DNA of 54,316 bases from Streptococcus sp. HMSC067H01 (GCF_001814775.1 NZ_KV817815.1:356-54671); one strand, 5' to 3'; positions 24,694-34,483 are shown, counted from the stretch's first letter. Notes: generated by a model not told the origin, from the sequence alone. Numbers and translations are program-made.

Positions 24694-27030
24694 TTATCTT
24701 TTAACTTGATAACGACTTGTCAGGATGAAAATCACAATAAAGACGAGCATCATAATGCTATAGATAGGCAATGTTTGTCCTGTCAGTGTTGAAATTTCAA
24801 GTAGTTTTTGGATTCTTGGGAATAGAGCCGTTCCAAGGAAGCCACCAACTGACCAAATAATTAAGAGGACACGCCATAGACTAAATGGCAAGCAAGCTCT
24901 AACTACAGACATGAAACCAATCGACGCTAGTAGATAATACAGAAGAGTCGAAATTTCAATGGCTGACCAGCCTTGACTGGTTCCAAAAATTTTAACAAAG
25001 AGAACACTAAAGACTACCATCAAGGCACTTGGTAGTGCACGTAGCATGGATTTTCTGAGGAAGTTTTGTTCCACAGGTTTGATATTTCGTTCAAAAGTTA
25101 ATACAAACGGTGGGAATCCTTCCACGAACTGGTCAATCATAGTTATCTGAATCGGAATGAATGGGAAAATCAAAATCCATTCAGTACGTCCCAACAAAGC
25201 ACTGGCAATACAGATAACTGCTAGCAAGAAGGAATAGATTGTCTTAATCAAGAAAATCGGAGCAATGTGGGCAATATTATTAACCACACGACGACCTTCA
25301 AATAGAATCTCAGGAACATCATTGAAATCTGAATTCAAGAGGACCAGATTTGCAATCTGACGAGTTGCTGGGTCTCCTTCAGCCATAACAATGGAACAGT
25401 CTGCCTCACGGAGAGCTAGGATATCATTGACACCATCCCCTGTCATTGCTGTAGTATGTCCTGCTTTTTTCAGAGTTTGGATAATCAGTTTCTTTTGATG
25501 AGGCGAGACACGTCCGAAAATGGCTGTTTCCTCAGCCATGGCTATCAATTCTTCATCATTAATTTTCGAACAATCTACATAGCTCTGATAGTCTGCAAAA
25601 CCTGCTTTTTGAGCAATACTTGAAACAGTGACTGGATTATCACCAGAGATAATTTTCAATCCCACTTCCTGAGAACGAAGATAGTCTAGCGTCTCAGCAG
25701 CACCTTCTCGAATCGGATCTAGAATCTCAAGCAAAGCCAAAGCCTGAATATCAGATGGCTTTTGTGGCTTGTGATGGTCAAGTTTTTCTTGACTGAGCGC
25801 TAACACCAAGACACGAGATCCTCGTTCAAGAGCTTCTCTAGCTTCAGTAACTTCAGCATCCAACAACATCTCCGGTGCGCCTAGGAAAACAGTTCCTAGA
25901 CCTTCCAACTCCATTGCTCCCCATTTTCGATCACTTGAAAATGGAAGGCTAGAAATCATAGGATAAGCTACCTCTCCCGCAAAACGCTTTCGAATAGCTT
26001 GAGCTGTTGGATTTTTATCCTCACTGTGTGCCATATAACTAGTTAGTATTTTGGCAATGGCATCTTTGGTGTAAGCTTGAGTAAGAGGAAGGACCGTCTC
26101 AACCTGCATCTTCCCTTGAGTGATGGTTCCTGTCTTATCCAGACAGAGCATATCCACGCGCGCCAAAGTCTCGACAGAGTACATCTCCTGTACCAAGACC
26201 TTTTTCAACCCAAGCTTGATGACAGCGGTTAAAAGAGAGGTAATGGTCAAGAGAGCAATTCCCTTAGGCAACATCCCCAAAAGAGCTGTAGATGAATTGA
26301 CTACAGAAGACTTCAGTGGCAAACCTTTTAAGACCAAGGCTTCAAGCAAGAGAGCAACTCCAAAAGGAATAATGATTTTTCCAGTAAAGCCAGCTAGTTG
26401 GTCTAGCGATTTCATGATACGAGAGTTGATTGGTTTCACTGTCTTAGCTTCAAGCATGAGTTTAGCTGCATAGTTGTCCGCTCCAACATGATTGACCCTG
26501 GCTAGAACTGTCCCACTGGCTAAGAAGCTCCCTGATAAGAGTAAGGCATCAACTTCTTTTTGAACTAGATCACTCTCACCTGTTAACATGGCTTCGTTTA
26601 CTTCTGCAAAGCCATCTATAACAATGGCATCACTTGGAATCTGATCCCCTGCTGACAAGCGAATCACATCGTCCAAAACAAGTTCTTCAGGGTCCAAAGC
26701 TACCTCTTGTCCATCACGAATTGTCGTAATTTTTTCTTTATTCAAGAGGTTGAGTTTATCAACCATATGTTTAGCACGTAGCTCGGTTACAATCCCAGAA
26801 AAAGCATTAAAGCAGATAACAGCAAAGAAAACTAGGTTGGTCCAGGCCTGAACAAAAGCGAGCGCTAAGGCAATGGCAAAGTTTAAGGCGTTAAATAAAG
26901 TAAAGACATTTCGCTTTACAATCTGCCAGGTACTCGTGCTAGCTGAAGCTTGGAAATCATTGACCTGTCCCTGTGACTGTCGGTCTCTAACTTCTGCTTG
27001 GGTTAATCCCATCATTTTATTTTTATCCAT
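24694..27030 (-). CDS. P-type cation-translocating ATPase (CtpE-like)
   Basis: This 778-aa membrane pump has the actuator motif TGES (150-153), the phosphorylation motif DKTGT (298-302) with phospho-Asp298, and the hinge GDGVND. About ten membrane segments are visible. The M4 segment reads LLGMLPKGIALL, where calcium and magnesium pumps usually have PEG, so the cation is uncertain; calcium, magnesium or manganese are candidates. There is no N-terminal heavy-metal domain and no CPC motif, which argues against copper or zinc. I choose ATG 27030; the ATG at 27042 falls inside the -10 box. No Shine-Dalgarno sequence is present, so a leaderless transcript is likely. It is divergent from the acyltransferase. 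Confidence 0.88.
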   Translation of the reverse strand: MDKNKMMGLTQAEVRDRQSQGQVNDFQASASTSTWQIVKRNVFTLFNALNFAIALALAFVQAWTNLVFFAVICFNAFSGIVTELRAKHMVDKLNLLNKEKITTIRDGQEVALDPEELVLDDVIRLSAGDQIPSDAIVIDGFAEVNEAMLTGESDLVQKEVDALLLSGSFLASGTVLARVNHVGADNYAAKLMLEAKTVKPINSRIMKSLDQLAGFTGKIIIPFGVALLLEALVLKGLPLKSSVVNSSTALLGMLPKGIALLTITSLLTAVIKLGLKKVLVQEMYSVETLARVDMLCLDKTGTITQGKMQVETVLPLTQAYTKDAIAKILTSYMAHSEDKNPTAQAIRKRFAGEVAYPMISSLPFSSDRKWGAMELEGLGTVFLGAPEMLLDAEVTEAREALERGSRVLVLALSQEKLDHHKPQKPSDIQALALLEILDPIREGAAETLDYLRSQEVGLKIISGDNPVTVSSIAQKAGFADYQSYVDCSKINDEELIAMAEETAIFGRVSPHQKKLIIQTLKKAGHTTAMTGDGVNDILALREADCSIVMAEGDPATRQIANLVLLNSDFNDVPEILFEGRRVVNNIAHIAPIFLIKTIYSFLLAVICIASALLGRTEWILIFPFIPIQITMIDQFVEGFPPFVLTFERNIKPVEQNFLRKSMLRALPSALMVVFSVLFVKIFGTSQGWSAIEISTLLYYLLASIGFMSVVRACLPFSLWRVLLIIWSVGGFLGTALFPRIQKLLEISTLTGQTLPIYSIMMLVFIVIFILTSRYQVKR

Positions 27031-27037
27031 AAATTCT

Positions 27038-27046
27038 ATCATATCA
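27038..27046 (-). promoter_or_regulatory. Extended -10 promoter of the P-type ATPase
   Basis: TGA then TATGAT (27043-27038) on the minus strand, 7 nt before ATG 27030. No consensus -35; the palindrome at 27053-27067 occupies the spacer and -35 area. Confidence 0.5.
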
Positions 27047-27052
27047 CTTTTT

Positions 27053-27067
27053 TTAGAATAATTCTAA
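27053..27067. promoter_or_regulatory. 7-1-7 palindrome resembling a Fur/PerR box
   Basis: TTAGAAT and ATTCTAA are perfect arms with one base between. This differs at two symmetric positions from the PerR box TTATAATNATTATAA. It lies just upstream of the ATPase -10 box, suited to repression. Whether this organism has a Fur-family regulator cannot be seen here. Confidence 0.4.
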
Positions 27068-27104
27068 TTTCATCCTAACCCTATCTTGATCCCATAAAAA
27101 ATGT

Positions 27105-27133
27105 TTGCCTGTCCTGCTATGATAAGGTATAAT
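27105..27133 (+). promoter_or_regulatory. Promoter of the plsC-like acyltransferase
   Basis: TTGCCT at 27105-27110, a 17-nt spacer and TATAAT at 27128-27133. Confidence 0.75.
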
Positions 27134-27160
27134 AAAAGAAAGAAAACTGAAGGAGACACC

Positions 27161-27910
27161 ATGTTTTATACCTATCTACGTGGGCTTGTTGTCTTGATCC
27201 TATGGTCTATCAACGGTAATGCTCACTACCATAATACTGATAAAATTCCAAGTCAAGATGAAAACTATATCCTAGTCGCTCCCCATCGTACCTGGTGGGA
27301 TCCTGTCTACATGGCATTTGCGACCAAACCGAAACAGTTTGTTTTTATGGCTAAAAAGGAACTTTTCTCCAACCGAATCTTTGGTTGGTGGATTCGTATG
27401 TGTGGCGCCTTTCCTATTGATCGGGAAAATCCTAGCGCTTCTGCCATTAAGTATCCTATCAATGTCCTTAAAAAGAGCGACCGATCTCTCATCATGTTCC
27501 CAAGCGGTAGTCGTCATTCTAACGATGTAAAAGGTGGCGTAGCTCTGATTGCTAAAATGGCCAAGGTTCGCATCATGCCAGTTACTTATACTGGTCCAAT
27601 GACCTTAAAAGGACTCATCAGTCGTGAACGTGTCGATATGAACTTCGGAAATCCTATCGATATCTCGGACATTAAGAAAATGAATGATGAAGGAATTGAG
27701 ATGGTTGCTGAACGTATCCAATCAGAATTCCAACGTCTGGATGAGGAAACAAAACAATGGCATACAAATAAAAAACCAAATCCTTTGTGGTGGTTTATTC
27801 GCATACCAGCACTGATTGTTGCTGTCTTAGTTGCAATTGTTACCATCATCTTTAGCTTTATCGCAAGCTTTATCTGGAATCCAGACAAAATAAAAGAAAA
27901 ATTAGGCTAA
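27161..27910 (+). CDS. PlsC-type 1-acyl-sn-glycerol-3-phosphate acyltransferase family protein
   Basis: This 249-aa enzyme of the LPLAT family probably acylates a lysophospholipid in membrane phospholipid synthesis. It has the catalytic block APHRTWWDPVYM (an H-x4-D motif), block II GAFPIDRE, block III MFPSGSRHSND, where many homologues have PEGTRS, and block IV MPVTYTGP. A hydrophobic N-terminal segment and a strong C-terminal helix (IPALIVAVLVAIVTIIFSF, near residues 212-240) would anchor it. ATG 27161 follows GGAGACACC. Whether it is the main PlsC or a second acyltransferase cannot be decided from this window. Confidence 0.9.
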   Translation: MFYTYLRGLVVLILWSINGNAHYHNTDKIPSQDENYILVAPHRTWWDPVYMAFATKPKQFVFMAKKELFSNRIFGWWIRMCGAFPIDRENPSASAIKYPINVLKKSDRSLIMFPSGSRHSNDVKGGVALIAKMAKVRIMPVTYTGPMTLKGLISRERVDMNFGNPIDISDIKKMNDEGIEMVAERIQSEFQRLDEETKQWHTNKKPNPLWWFIRIPALIVAVLVAIVTIIFSFIASFIWNPDKIKEKLG

Positions 27911-27918
27911 AAGAAACA

Positions 27919-27954
27919 CTGGCTTAGGAACTATCTCCTTAAGCCTTTTTTTGA
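27919..27954 (+). terminator. Terminator after the acyltransferase gene
   Basis: GGCTTAGGA pairs with TCCTTAAGCC (one bulge) around ACTATC, followed by TTTTTTT. Confidence 0.8.
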
Positions 27955-27990
27955 GCGGAAAGTCGATTATATTTTAAAGAAAATAACTTA

Positions 27991-28019
27991 TTGACAAAGA
28001 TTTGAAACTATAGTATACT
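27991..28019 (+). promoter_or_regulatory. Consensus promoter of tRNA-Thr
   Basis: TTGACA at 27991-27996, a 17-nt spacer and TATACT at 28014-28019, about 10 nt before the tRNA. Confidence 0.85.
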
Positions 28020-28029
28020 TTTTAAGTAA

Positions 28030-28102
28030 GCTGATTTAGCTCAGTAGGCAGAGCGCATCCATGGTAAGGATGAGGTCGCCGGTTCGATCCCGGCAATTAG
28101 CA
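28030..28102 (+). tRNA. tRNA-Thr (anticodon GGT)
   Basis: A 73-nt cloverleaf: acceptor arms GCTGATT and AATTAGC (one G-T pair), D-arm TAGCTCAGTAGGCAGAGC, anticodon stem CATCC/GGATG with loop ATGGTAA (GGT at positions 34-36), and T-arm GCCGGTTCGATCCCGGC. The discriminator is A. CCA is not encoded, so it must be added after transcription. The gene stands alone with its own promoter and terminator. Confidence 0.95.
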
Positions 28103-28107
28103 TTGTT

Positions 28108-28138
28108 GATCAGTTCCTTAATAGGGAGCTGATTTTTT
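28108..28138 (+). terminator. Terminator after tRNA-Thr
   Basis: ATCAGTTCC pairs with GGGAGCTGAT around TTAATA, followed by TTTTTT. Confidence 0.75.
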
Positions 28139-28139
28139 C

Positions 28140-28168
28140 TTGACATTTTATGGACCTTATAGTAGAAT
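28140..28168 (+). promoter_or_regulatory. Consensus promoter of an unassigned RNA
   Basis: TTGACA at 28140-28145, a 17-nt spacer and TAGAAT at 28163-28168. No reading frame with a ribosome site follows. Confidence 0.8.
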
Positions 28169-28173
28169 AGACG

Positions 28174-28316
28174 ATGCGATGAGTCGATATGTAGCGAGAG
28201 CTACTATTGAGCATAGGAGGTCATAACGCAGGAGCGGACCTTGAGAAATTGTGTGAACCGATTTCTCACATGGAGATGCCTCTCAGGCTTTCTGGTTTTA
28301 CCAGAGAGCTTTTTTT
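28174..28316 (+). ncRNA. Structured small RNA of about 142 nt, family not recognised
   Basis: Between a consensus promoter and a strong terminator lies a stretch with no open frame but clear hairpins: GTAGC-GAGA-GCTAC, a GNRA tetraloop stem near 28191-28204; AGGTC/GACCT enclosing a 14-nt loop; GAGAAAT/ATTTCTC near 28241-28265; and the terminator GCTTTCTGG/CCAGAGAGC followed by TTTTTTT (about 28287-28316). It contains AGGAGG-like stretches (CATAGGAGGTC, GCAGGAGCGG). It is not tmRNA, RNase P RNA, SRP RNA or a CiaR-type csRNA, by the motifs I know. The lactic-acid-bacterial asd motif or a species-specific small RNA are candidates. Confidence 0.65.
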
Positions 28317-28464
28317 ATTTTGCTGAGTCCTACTAGGTCGCATCTTTTGTCTTTTCCTTCCGACAATAAACATCTATAACTTCACTCAATTATATGCTTA
28401 TAGGCTTTTTATTGTAACAACTTCTCTTTAAAAACAATCCTTGCTAAGATTAGCCATTAAGATA
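28317..28464. other. Non-coding stretch, no feature recognised
   Basis: AT-rich sequence after the small RNA with stops in all frames and no promoter or hairpin that I trust. Together with the integrase relic that follows, it may be scar DNA from a lost element. Confidence 0.4.
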
Positions 28465-28628
28465 CTAAAGTGACCAGTGAAAGCTCCACTCACATCACTA
28501 AAAACATGGAGAATGCAGTTTTAGATCTTTTAGATTCAATATCATCAAATAGGAAAAAAAGTTTTGCCCCCTTTTTGCCCCATAGACAAAAAAAGAGCCC
28601 ATCATACAGGCTAGAAAGCTTGATATGA
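28465..28628 (+). pseudogene. Decayed 3' end of a phage/ICE-type tyrosine integrase
   Basis: From 28488 the frame reads THITKNMENAVLDLLDSISS, the form of the extreme C-terminus of streptococcal phage integrases (YTHITKNME-type). Just upstream, in another frame, AKI and SVKAPL-like residues recall the LGHSSVKTTL box, but frameshifts and stops break it and the catalytic His-x-x-Arg and Tyr regions are gone. No start or ribosome site exists. It lies 0.4 kb from tRNA-Thr, a common integration target. The identification is by pattern only. Confidence 0.4.
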
Positions 28629-28638
28629 TAGGCTTTTT
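28588..28638 (-). terminator. Terminator after pyk
   Basis: GCCTATCATA pairs with TATGATGGGC across a 17-nt loop, followed by CTTTTTTT on the minus strand. It overlaps the end of the integrase relic. Confidence 0.75.
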
Positions 28639-28647
28639 AATATTAGA

Positions 28648-30153
28648 TTAACGTACAGTACGGATACGCATTGTGTTTGTACGAACAGCTTCACCAAGTG
28701 GTACACCTGCAACGATAACGATATCGTCACCAGATTGTACAAGACCTGCTTCAACTGCTTTACGTTCTGCGATTTCGAACATGTCGTCAGTTGATGATGG
28801 AGCATCTGTCAACATTGGGATAACACCCCAGTTCAACATCAATCCACGTTCTGTCAATTCGTCGAATGTCAATGCCAAGATGTCAGCATTTGGACGGTAT
28901 TTAGAGATCAAACGAGCTGTGTGACCAGTCTTAGTAAGAGTTACAACCAATTTGATATCCATTGAGTTAGTAGCATCTTTAACAGCTGAAGCCATAACTT
29001 CTGTCTTAGAGTTACGTTCAAATGAATCTGAGTTCAAACGTCCGTATTCGTTAAGAAGAGTTTGAGCATTCTTATCGATAGTTGCCATTGTACGAACAGA
29101 CTCAAGTGGGTATTTACCATTTGCTGACTCACCTGAAAGCATTGTAGCATCAGTTCCGTCAATAACAGCGTTAAACACGTCTGATACTTCTGAACGAGTT
29201 GCACGTGGTTTTTCAGTCATTGTTTCAAGCATGTTTGTTGCAGTGATAACAACTTTACCAGCAGCGTTCACTTTAGTGATGATCATTTTTTGGTAAACTG
29301 GAACCATTTCAAATGGTACTTCGATCCCCATGTCACCACGAGCGATCATGATACCGTCAGCAGCTTCGATGATTTCATCCAAGTTGTCGATACCTTGTTG
29401 GTTTTCGATTTTAGCGAACAATTGAACATGTCCGTTTCCAGTTTCTTCACAGATTGCACGAACTTCGTTAACGTCTTTTGCAGTACGTACGAAAGAAATC
29501 GCGATGAAGTTGATTCCTTGCTCAAGACCGAAGCGGATATCGTCGTTATCACGTTCAGCAAGTGCTGGGAAAGGAATTTTAGTGTTAGGGATGTTCACAC
29601 CTTTTTGTTTAGCGATGATACCATCGTTTTCAACTTCTACGACAAATTCGCGAGCCGCATCGTCTTTTTCGATAACACGAAGACCAAGTTTACCATCGTC
29701 AACCAATACTTGGCGTCCAACTTCAACATCATCATAGATGTCAAGACCACCAGCTACGTTCAAGGCAATAACTTCACGAGTTGATTGGATACCTTGTTTA
29801 GTAGCAACACGAATTTTTTCACCAGTTACGTAAGAATATTCTTTAGCGTCACCTTCGAACAATTCTGTACGGATTTCTGGACCTTTTGTATCAAGAAGGA
29901 AACCAACTTTTTTACCTGCAATTTTTTCTGCAAGTTTAACAGTAGCCATACGGTCACCTTGTTCTTGGTGGTCACCGTGTGAGAAGTTGAAACGGAAAGT
30001 ATTAGCTCCAGCTTCGATCAATTTAGCGATATTTTGTGCTGATTCTTCAACATCAAGTTTACCACTCCAGTATCCATCTTCACCGTATTTCTTACCACCA
30101 CGGATTTCTACCGCTGGACCCAATGTTGCAACGATTTTTACACGTTTGTTCAT
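28648..30153 (-). CDS. pyk: Pyruvate kinase
   Basis: Pyruvate kinase makes pyruvate and ATP from phosphoenolpyruvate and ADP, the last step of glycolysis. The 501-aa protein has the N-terminal VKIVATLGPA, the substrate region NFSHGDHQEQG, the FLLDTKGPEIRT segment, the catalytic Lys in LFAKIENQQG, the metal-site block IMIARGDMGIEVPFEMVPVYQK, and a C-terminal allosteric domain (about 360-501). Streptococcal enzymes are usually activated by fructose 1,6-bisphosphate. It follows pfkA by 65 nt in the same direction. Shared pfkA-pyk transcription is usual in lactic acid bacteria and likely here; a weak extended -10 element (TGG TAAAAT near 30190) could add a second start. Confidence 0.98.
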   Translation of the reverse strand: MNKRVKIVATLGPAVEIRGGKKYGEDGYWSGKLDVEESAQNIAKLIEAGANTFRFNFSHGDHQEQGDRMATVKLAEKIAGKKVGFLLDTKGPEIRTELFEGDAKEYSYVTGEKIRVATKQGIQSTREVIALNVAGGLDIYDDVEVGRQVLVDDGKLGLRVIEKDDAAREFVVEVENDGIIAKQKGVNIPNTKIPFPALAERDNDDIRFGLEQGINFIAISFVRTAKDVNEVRAICEETGNGHVQLFAKIENQQGIDNLDEIIEAADGIMIARGDMGIEVPFEMVPVYQKMIITKVNAAGKVVITATNMLETMTEKPRATRSEVSDVFNAVIDGTDATMLSGESANGKYPLESVRTMATIDKNAQTLLNEYGRLNSDSFERNSKTEVMASAVKDATNSMDIKLVVTLTKTGHTARLISKYRPNADILALTFDELTERGLMLNWGVIPMLTDAPSSTDDMFEIAERKAVEAGLVQSGDDIVIVAGVPLGEAVRTNTMRIRTVR

Positions 30154-30218
30154 GATTTTGTGACTCCTTTATATAATTCGACCTTTTATGGTCATTTTAC
30201 CAGATTAGTTAAAGTTGA

Positions 30219-31247
<1,029 letters not shown>

Positions 31248-31262
31248 TTAACATTCTAACTG

Positions 31263-31271
31263 ATTATACCA
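31263..31271 (-). promoter_or_regulatory. Extended -10 promoter element of pfkA-pyk
   Basis: TGG then TATAAT (31268-31263) on the minus strand; the -35 region is AT-rich without a consensus box. Confidence 0.5.
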
Positions 31272-31307
31272 TATTTAAAGTTAAAATTCTTTTATTTTCA
31301 TTGATTT

Positions 31308-34300
31308 TTAACGATAAATCGTTTTCATGACAATCTGTTTTAAAGATTCTTGTAAGCCAGCGTCTTTTGCAACTAAATAACCAGGCAAAAGAATATTTTT
31401 TTGTTCATTTTCGTAGCGAATAATGACAGGAATTTGTCCCTTATATTGATCTAAAATATGATAAATTTCAGAATCATAATCATGATTAGCTACCTGAATC
31501 CAAAAACGCTCACTCACTGCTTCTTTGAGACTATTTAAGATTAGTTGAAGACGACCATCTCTAGCCTGAACTTTTCCATTTAGATAGTAGAAGCTTCCTT
31601 CGTGTAGGAAATCTTTGAATTGCCGGTATCGATCTGCAAATACTGTAACTTCTAACTTAGTCTTACTATCACTGACTTGTAAGAAGGCCATATTTTCACC
31701 TTTTTTTGTCCGAATGACACGAATAGATTGGATCTCAACAAGAACAGTAGTCGCTTGTCCTTCAGATAGCTCTCTTAAGCTTGTAATGGGGTATAAAGGA
31801 TTCTTAGATAACTGTACCAAAGGATGCTGACTGATTCCAACTCCTAGCCACTCCTGCTCCTTACGGAACTTCTCAACTTCTGTAAAATCTTCAGTCTCAA
31901 TCCAATTGTAACTACTATCAGCAAATAAACTTCCTAGTTCTTCCACAAAAATGAACAGAGTAGGTAAGTTGGATAAGATTTTTTGGCGATTTTTTTCAAA
32001 ACTATCAAATAAACCAATCTCGACCAGAGGTGTCAATAGACTTAATTTCTGATAATTTTTAGGTAAGCGTGTGACAAAATCTTCAACACTTGTAAAAGGA
32101 CGATTGTCTAAGATCCAATAGGCAAAATCACGAGGCATTCCCTTGATACTCTTTAAGCCCAAATGAACTGTTTTTTCTGCCAGCTTGTCCTGAAAAGGTA
32201 CCGTATTGATAGATGAGGGCGCAAGTTCAAAGCCCATCTCAAGAGCATCGAGGATATAGTCTCCACTTGCATAATTGAGCATTACTTGATAGAAGATTGC
32301 TGGATAATGTGTCTTAAAGTAGGCAAGCTGAAAGGCTAAAGCTGCATAAGCATAGGCATGGGAACGGTTAAAACCATAACCAGCAAATTTTTCCATGACA
32401 GCAAAAACCTGCTGAGCCTGCTCTGCTCCGTGGCCTTTTTCAAGGGCACCTTGAATGAAGCTCTCTTGCATTTGATGCATTTCCGCAGCATTCTTTTTCC
32501 CCATAGCCCGACGTAAAATATCGGCCTTTCCAAGACTAAAGCCAGCGTAGCGTTGGGCTACTTGCATAACCTGCTCTTGATAGAGCATGATACCATAGGT
32601 AGGAGCTAAAATATCTTCTAGCACAGGATCAAGAACTGTCACCTTTTCTTTGCCATGTTTTCTAGCAACAAAGTTATCGATATAGTCGCTTGCTCCAGGT
32701 CTGTTAAGAGAAGTCGTTGCCACTACTTCTTCAAAGCTTTCAGGCTTCACGCGCTTTAATAAGCGAATAGCACCAGGTTGTTCAAACTGAAAGATTCCCT
32801 TGGTCTTCCCAGCTGCAAAAAGAGCCAAAGTTTCCCTATCCTCAAGGTCAATATCCTCAATCCTTAGCTGAATTCCTTGAGTTTCAAGTAAGAGCTCCTG
32901 CATTTTTTGAGCGAAGGTGAGGTTTCGCAAGCCCAAGAAATCCATCTTGAGCAAGCCATTTCCTTCAACTCCATGAGCATCATACTGGGTAATGAGCATA
33001 TCCTCACCATACTTAAGAGGAATATAGTCCGTTAGATTTTTGTCACTAATCACGACACCCGCAGCATGGATGGAGGTTTGACGTGGTGCTCCTTCTATTT
33101 TCTTGGCAATTTCAAAAGCCTTTTGGTACTCAATCTTACCTTGAATCAGTTGTCTAAATCCTAGATTACCTTCATAGGCACTTGTTAAGGTGTCTTTGAA
33201 ACCGATTTTTTTGGTAATAGCCGTTAATTCATACTCAGGTACACCATAGCGTTTAAAAACATCTCTGACGGCCTGTTTAGCACCAAAGGTTGAGTAGGTG
33301 ACAATCTGAGCAGCGTGAATACTGCCATAGCGGTCACGAACATAGCGGATAAATTCAGGACGATAGATATCAGGAATATCAATATCGATATCGGGCATGG
33401 TATAGCGTTCACGATTCAAAAAGCGTTCAAAGATGAGATTCTTAGCAACAGGATCAATACCAGTGATATCTAGGGCGTAGGCGACTAGACTTCCTACTGC
33501 AGATCCGCGGCCCATCCCCATATAATATCCCTGCGAACGACCGAAACGTAAGAGATCCCAGACAACCAGGAAGTAGTCATCAAATCCCATATCATGAATC
33601 ACAGAAAGCTCTTCTTCCAAACGAGTCTGATAAACTGAATCTAGTAAGCCTTTCAGTTCTAAGCCCTTAATAACTCTTTCGCGCAACTCTTCAACAGCTG
33701 GTCTCTCTGGATTGAAGCGTGGAAGCTTGAGACTACTATCAATCTCATAAGTAGTTGCTCCAATCAGTCCAGAAAGATTTTCTAAAGCTTGTGGAAACTT
33801 TTCTTGAAATACTTGCTCTAAGCGATGGGCTGGCAAAAACAATCCCTGTTGAGATTGAACATCCACCTCTCGCAAGGTCACATTTTCCTTAATCGCCTTG
33901 AGCATTTGAAGCGTTTCTAAATCCTCAGGTTCGAAAGAATTAACACGATAAAGTGGTAGGATGGGTTGAGAAAAATTCGACTGAGCTGTATCTGGATACA
34001 CTCCGATATAATAATCATGTCCCAAATCTAAGTGAGCTATTTCATGGAAATAGGGAACAATAACACAAACATCTTCTAGATAGGGAGAAAAATCAGTCCA
34101 TTCCTTTTTACCTGTCATTTTTTGACTCGACAGCTTCATAAGATTTCGATAACCACGATTTGATAGGGCTAGAAAGCGCAGATTAATCAGTTCTTCCTTA
34201 TGATGAACGGTCATCTCAAGACCTAATAAGGGCTGGATCCCTTGCTTTTGGCACTCTTTGATAAAATAATAAGCTCCATAGAGATTGTCAACATCCATGA

Positions 34301-34409
34301 TTCCAAGTGCTGAGTAGCCGTAAGCTTTCCCTTGGTCAACATACTTCTGAATGGAAATCATACTCTCCATAAAACTATAAACCGTTTTAGTATCAAGTTG
34401 TGCAATCAC
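31308..34409 (-). CDS. dnaE: DNA polymerase III subunit alpha, DnaE type
   Basis: In low-GC Gram-positives DnaE works with PolC and is thought to extend lagging-strand primers and assist error-prone synthesis. The 1033-aa protein has an N-terminal PHP domain (about 1-200, MIAQLDTKTVYSFMESM... ALGIMDVDNLYG), the palm catalytic aspartates in MPDIDIDIPD (near 345), the fingers with GMGRGSAVGSLVAYAL, a helix-hairpin-helix region, and a C-terminal OB fold (TTVLVEIQSIRVIRTKKGE). The PHP metal ligands are incomplete (the first His motif is absent), as in DnaE copies lacking proofreading. The start is a GTG at 34409, five nt after a perfect GGGAGGTGAT ribosome site. Confidence 0.97.
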   Translation of the reverse strand: MIAQLDTKTVYSFMESMISIQKYVDQGKAYGYSALGIMDVDNLYGAYYFIKECQKQGIQPLLGLEMTVHHKEELINLRFLALSNRGYRNLMKLSSQKMTGKKEWTDFSPYLEDVCVIVPYFHEIAHLDLGHDYYIGVYPDTAQSNFSQPILPLYRVNSFEPEDLETLQMLKAIKENVTLREVDVQSQQGLFLPAHRLEQVFQEKFPQALENLSGLIGATTYEIDSSLKLPRFNPERPAVEELRERVIKGLELKGLLDSVYQTRLEEELSVIHDMGFDDYFLVVWDLLRFGRSQGYYMGMGRGSAVGSLVAYALDITGIDPVAKNLIFERFLNRERYTMPDIDIDIPDIYRPEFIRYVRDRYGSIHAAQIVTYSTFGAKQAVRDVFKRYGVPEYELTAITKKIGFKDTLTSAYEGNLGFRQLIQGKIEYQKAFEIAKKIEGAPRQTSIHAAGVVISDKNLTDYIPLKYGEDMLITQYDAHGVEGNGLLKMDFLGLRNLTFAQKMQELLLETQGIQLRIEDIDLEDRETLALFAAGKTKGIFQFEQPGAIRLLKRVKPESFEEVVATTSLNRPGASDYIDNFVARKHGKEKVTVLDPVLEDILAPTYGIMLYQEQVMQVAQRYAGFSLGKADILRRAMGKKNAAEMHQMQESFIQGALEKGHGAEQAQQVFAVMEKFAGYGFNRSHAYAYAALAFQLAYFKTHYPAIFYQVMLNYASGDYILDALEMGFELAPSSINTVPFQDKLAEKTVHLGLKSIKGMPRDFAYWILDNRPFTSVEDFVTRLPKNYQKLSLLTPLVEIGLFDSFEKNRQKILSNLPTLFIFVEELGSLFADSSYNWIETEDFTEVEKFRKEQEWLGVGISQHPLVQLSKNPLYPITSLRELSEGQATTVLVEIQSIRVIRTKKGENMAFLQVSDSKTKLEVTVFADRYRQFKDFLHEGSFYYLNGKVQARDGRLQLILNSLKEAVSERFWIQVANHDYDSEIYHILDQYKGQIPVIIRYENEQKNILLPGYLVAKDAGLQESLKQIVMKTIYR

Positions 34410-34483
34410 TCACTATCACCTCCCTTTTTCTCCTTATATTATACCATTTTAGAAAATAGAAAAACAATTTCTTTCTTCCCTTG

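Noticed and set aside
28174..28316. CiaR-controlled csRNA
   Set aside because: The promoter lacks the TTTAAG-N5-TTTAAG CiaR repeat and has an ordinary -35 box; structure also differs.
29290..29784. Plus-strand 164-codon open frame inside pyk
   Set aside because: It is antisense to a highly conserved enzyme, has a Phe/Ser-rich translation with no ribosome site, and arises from pyk codon bias.
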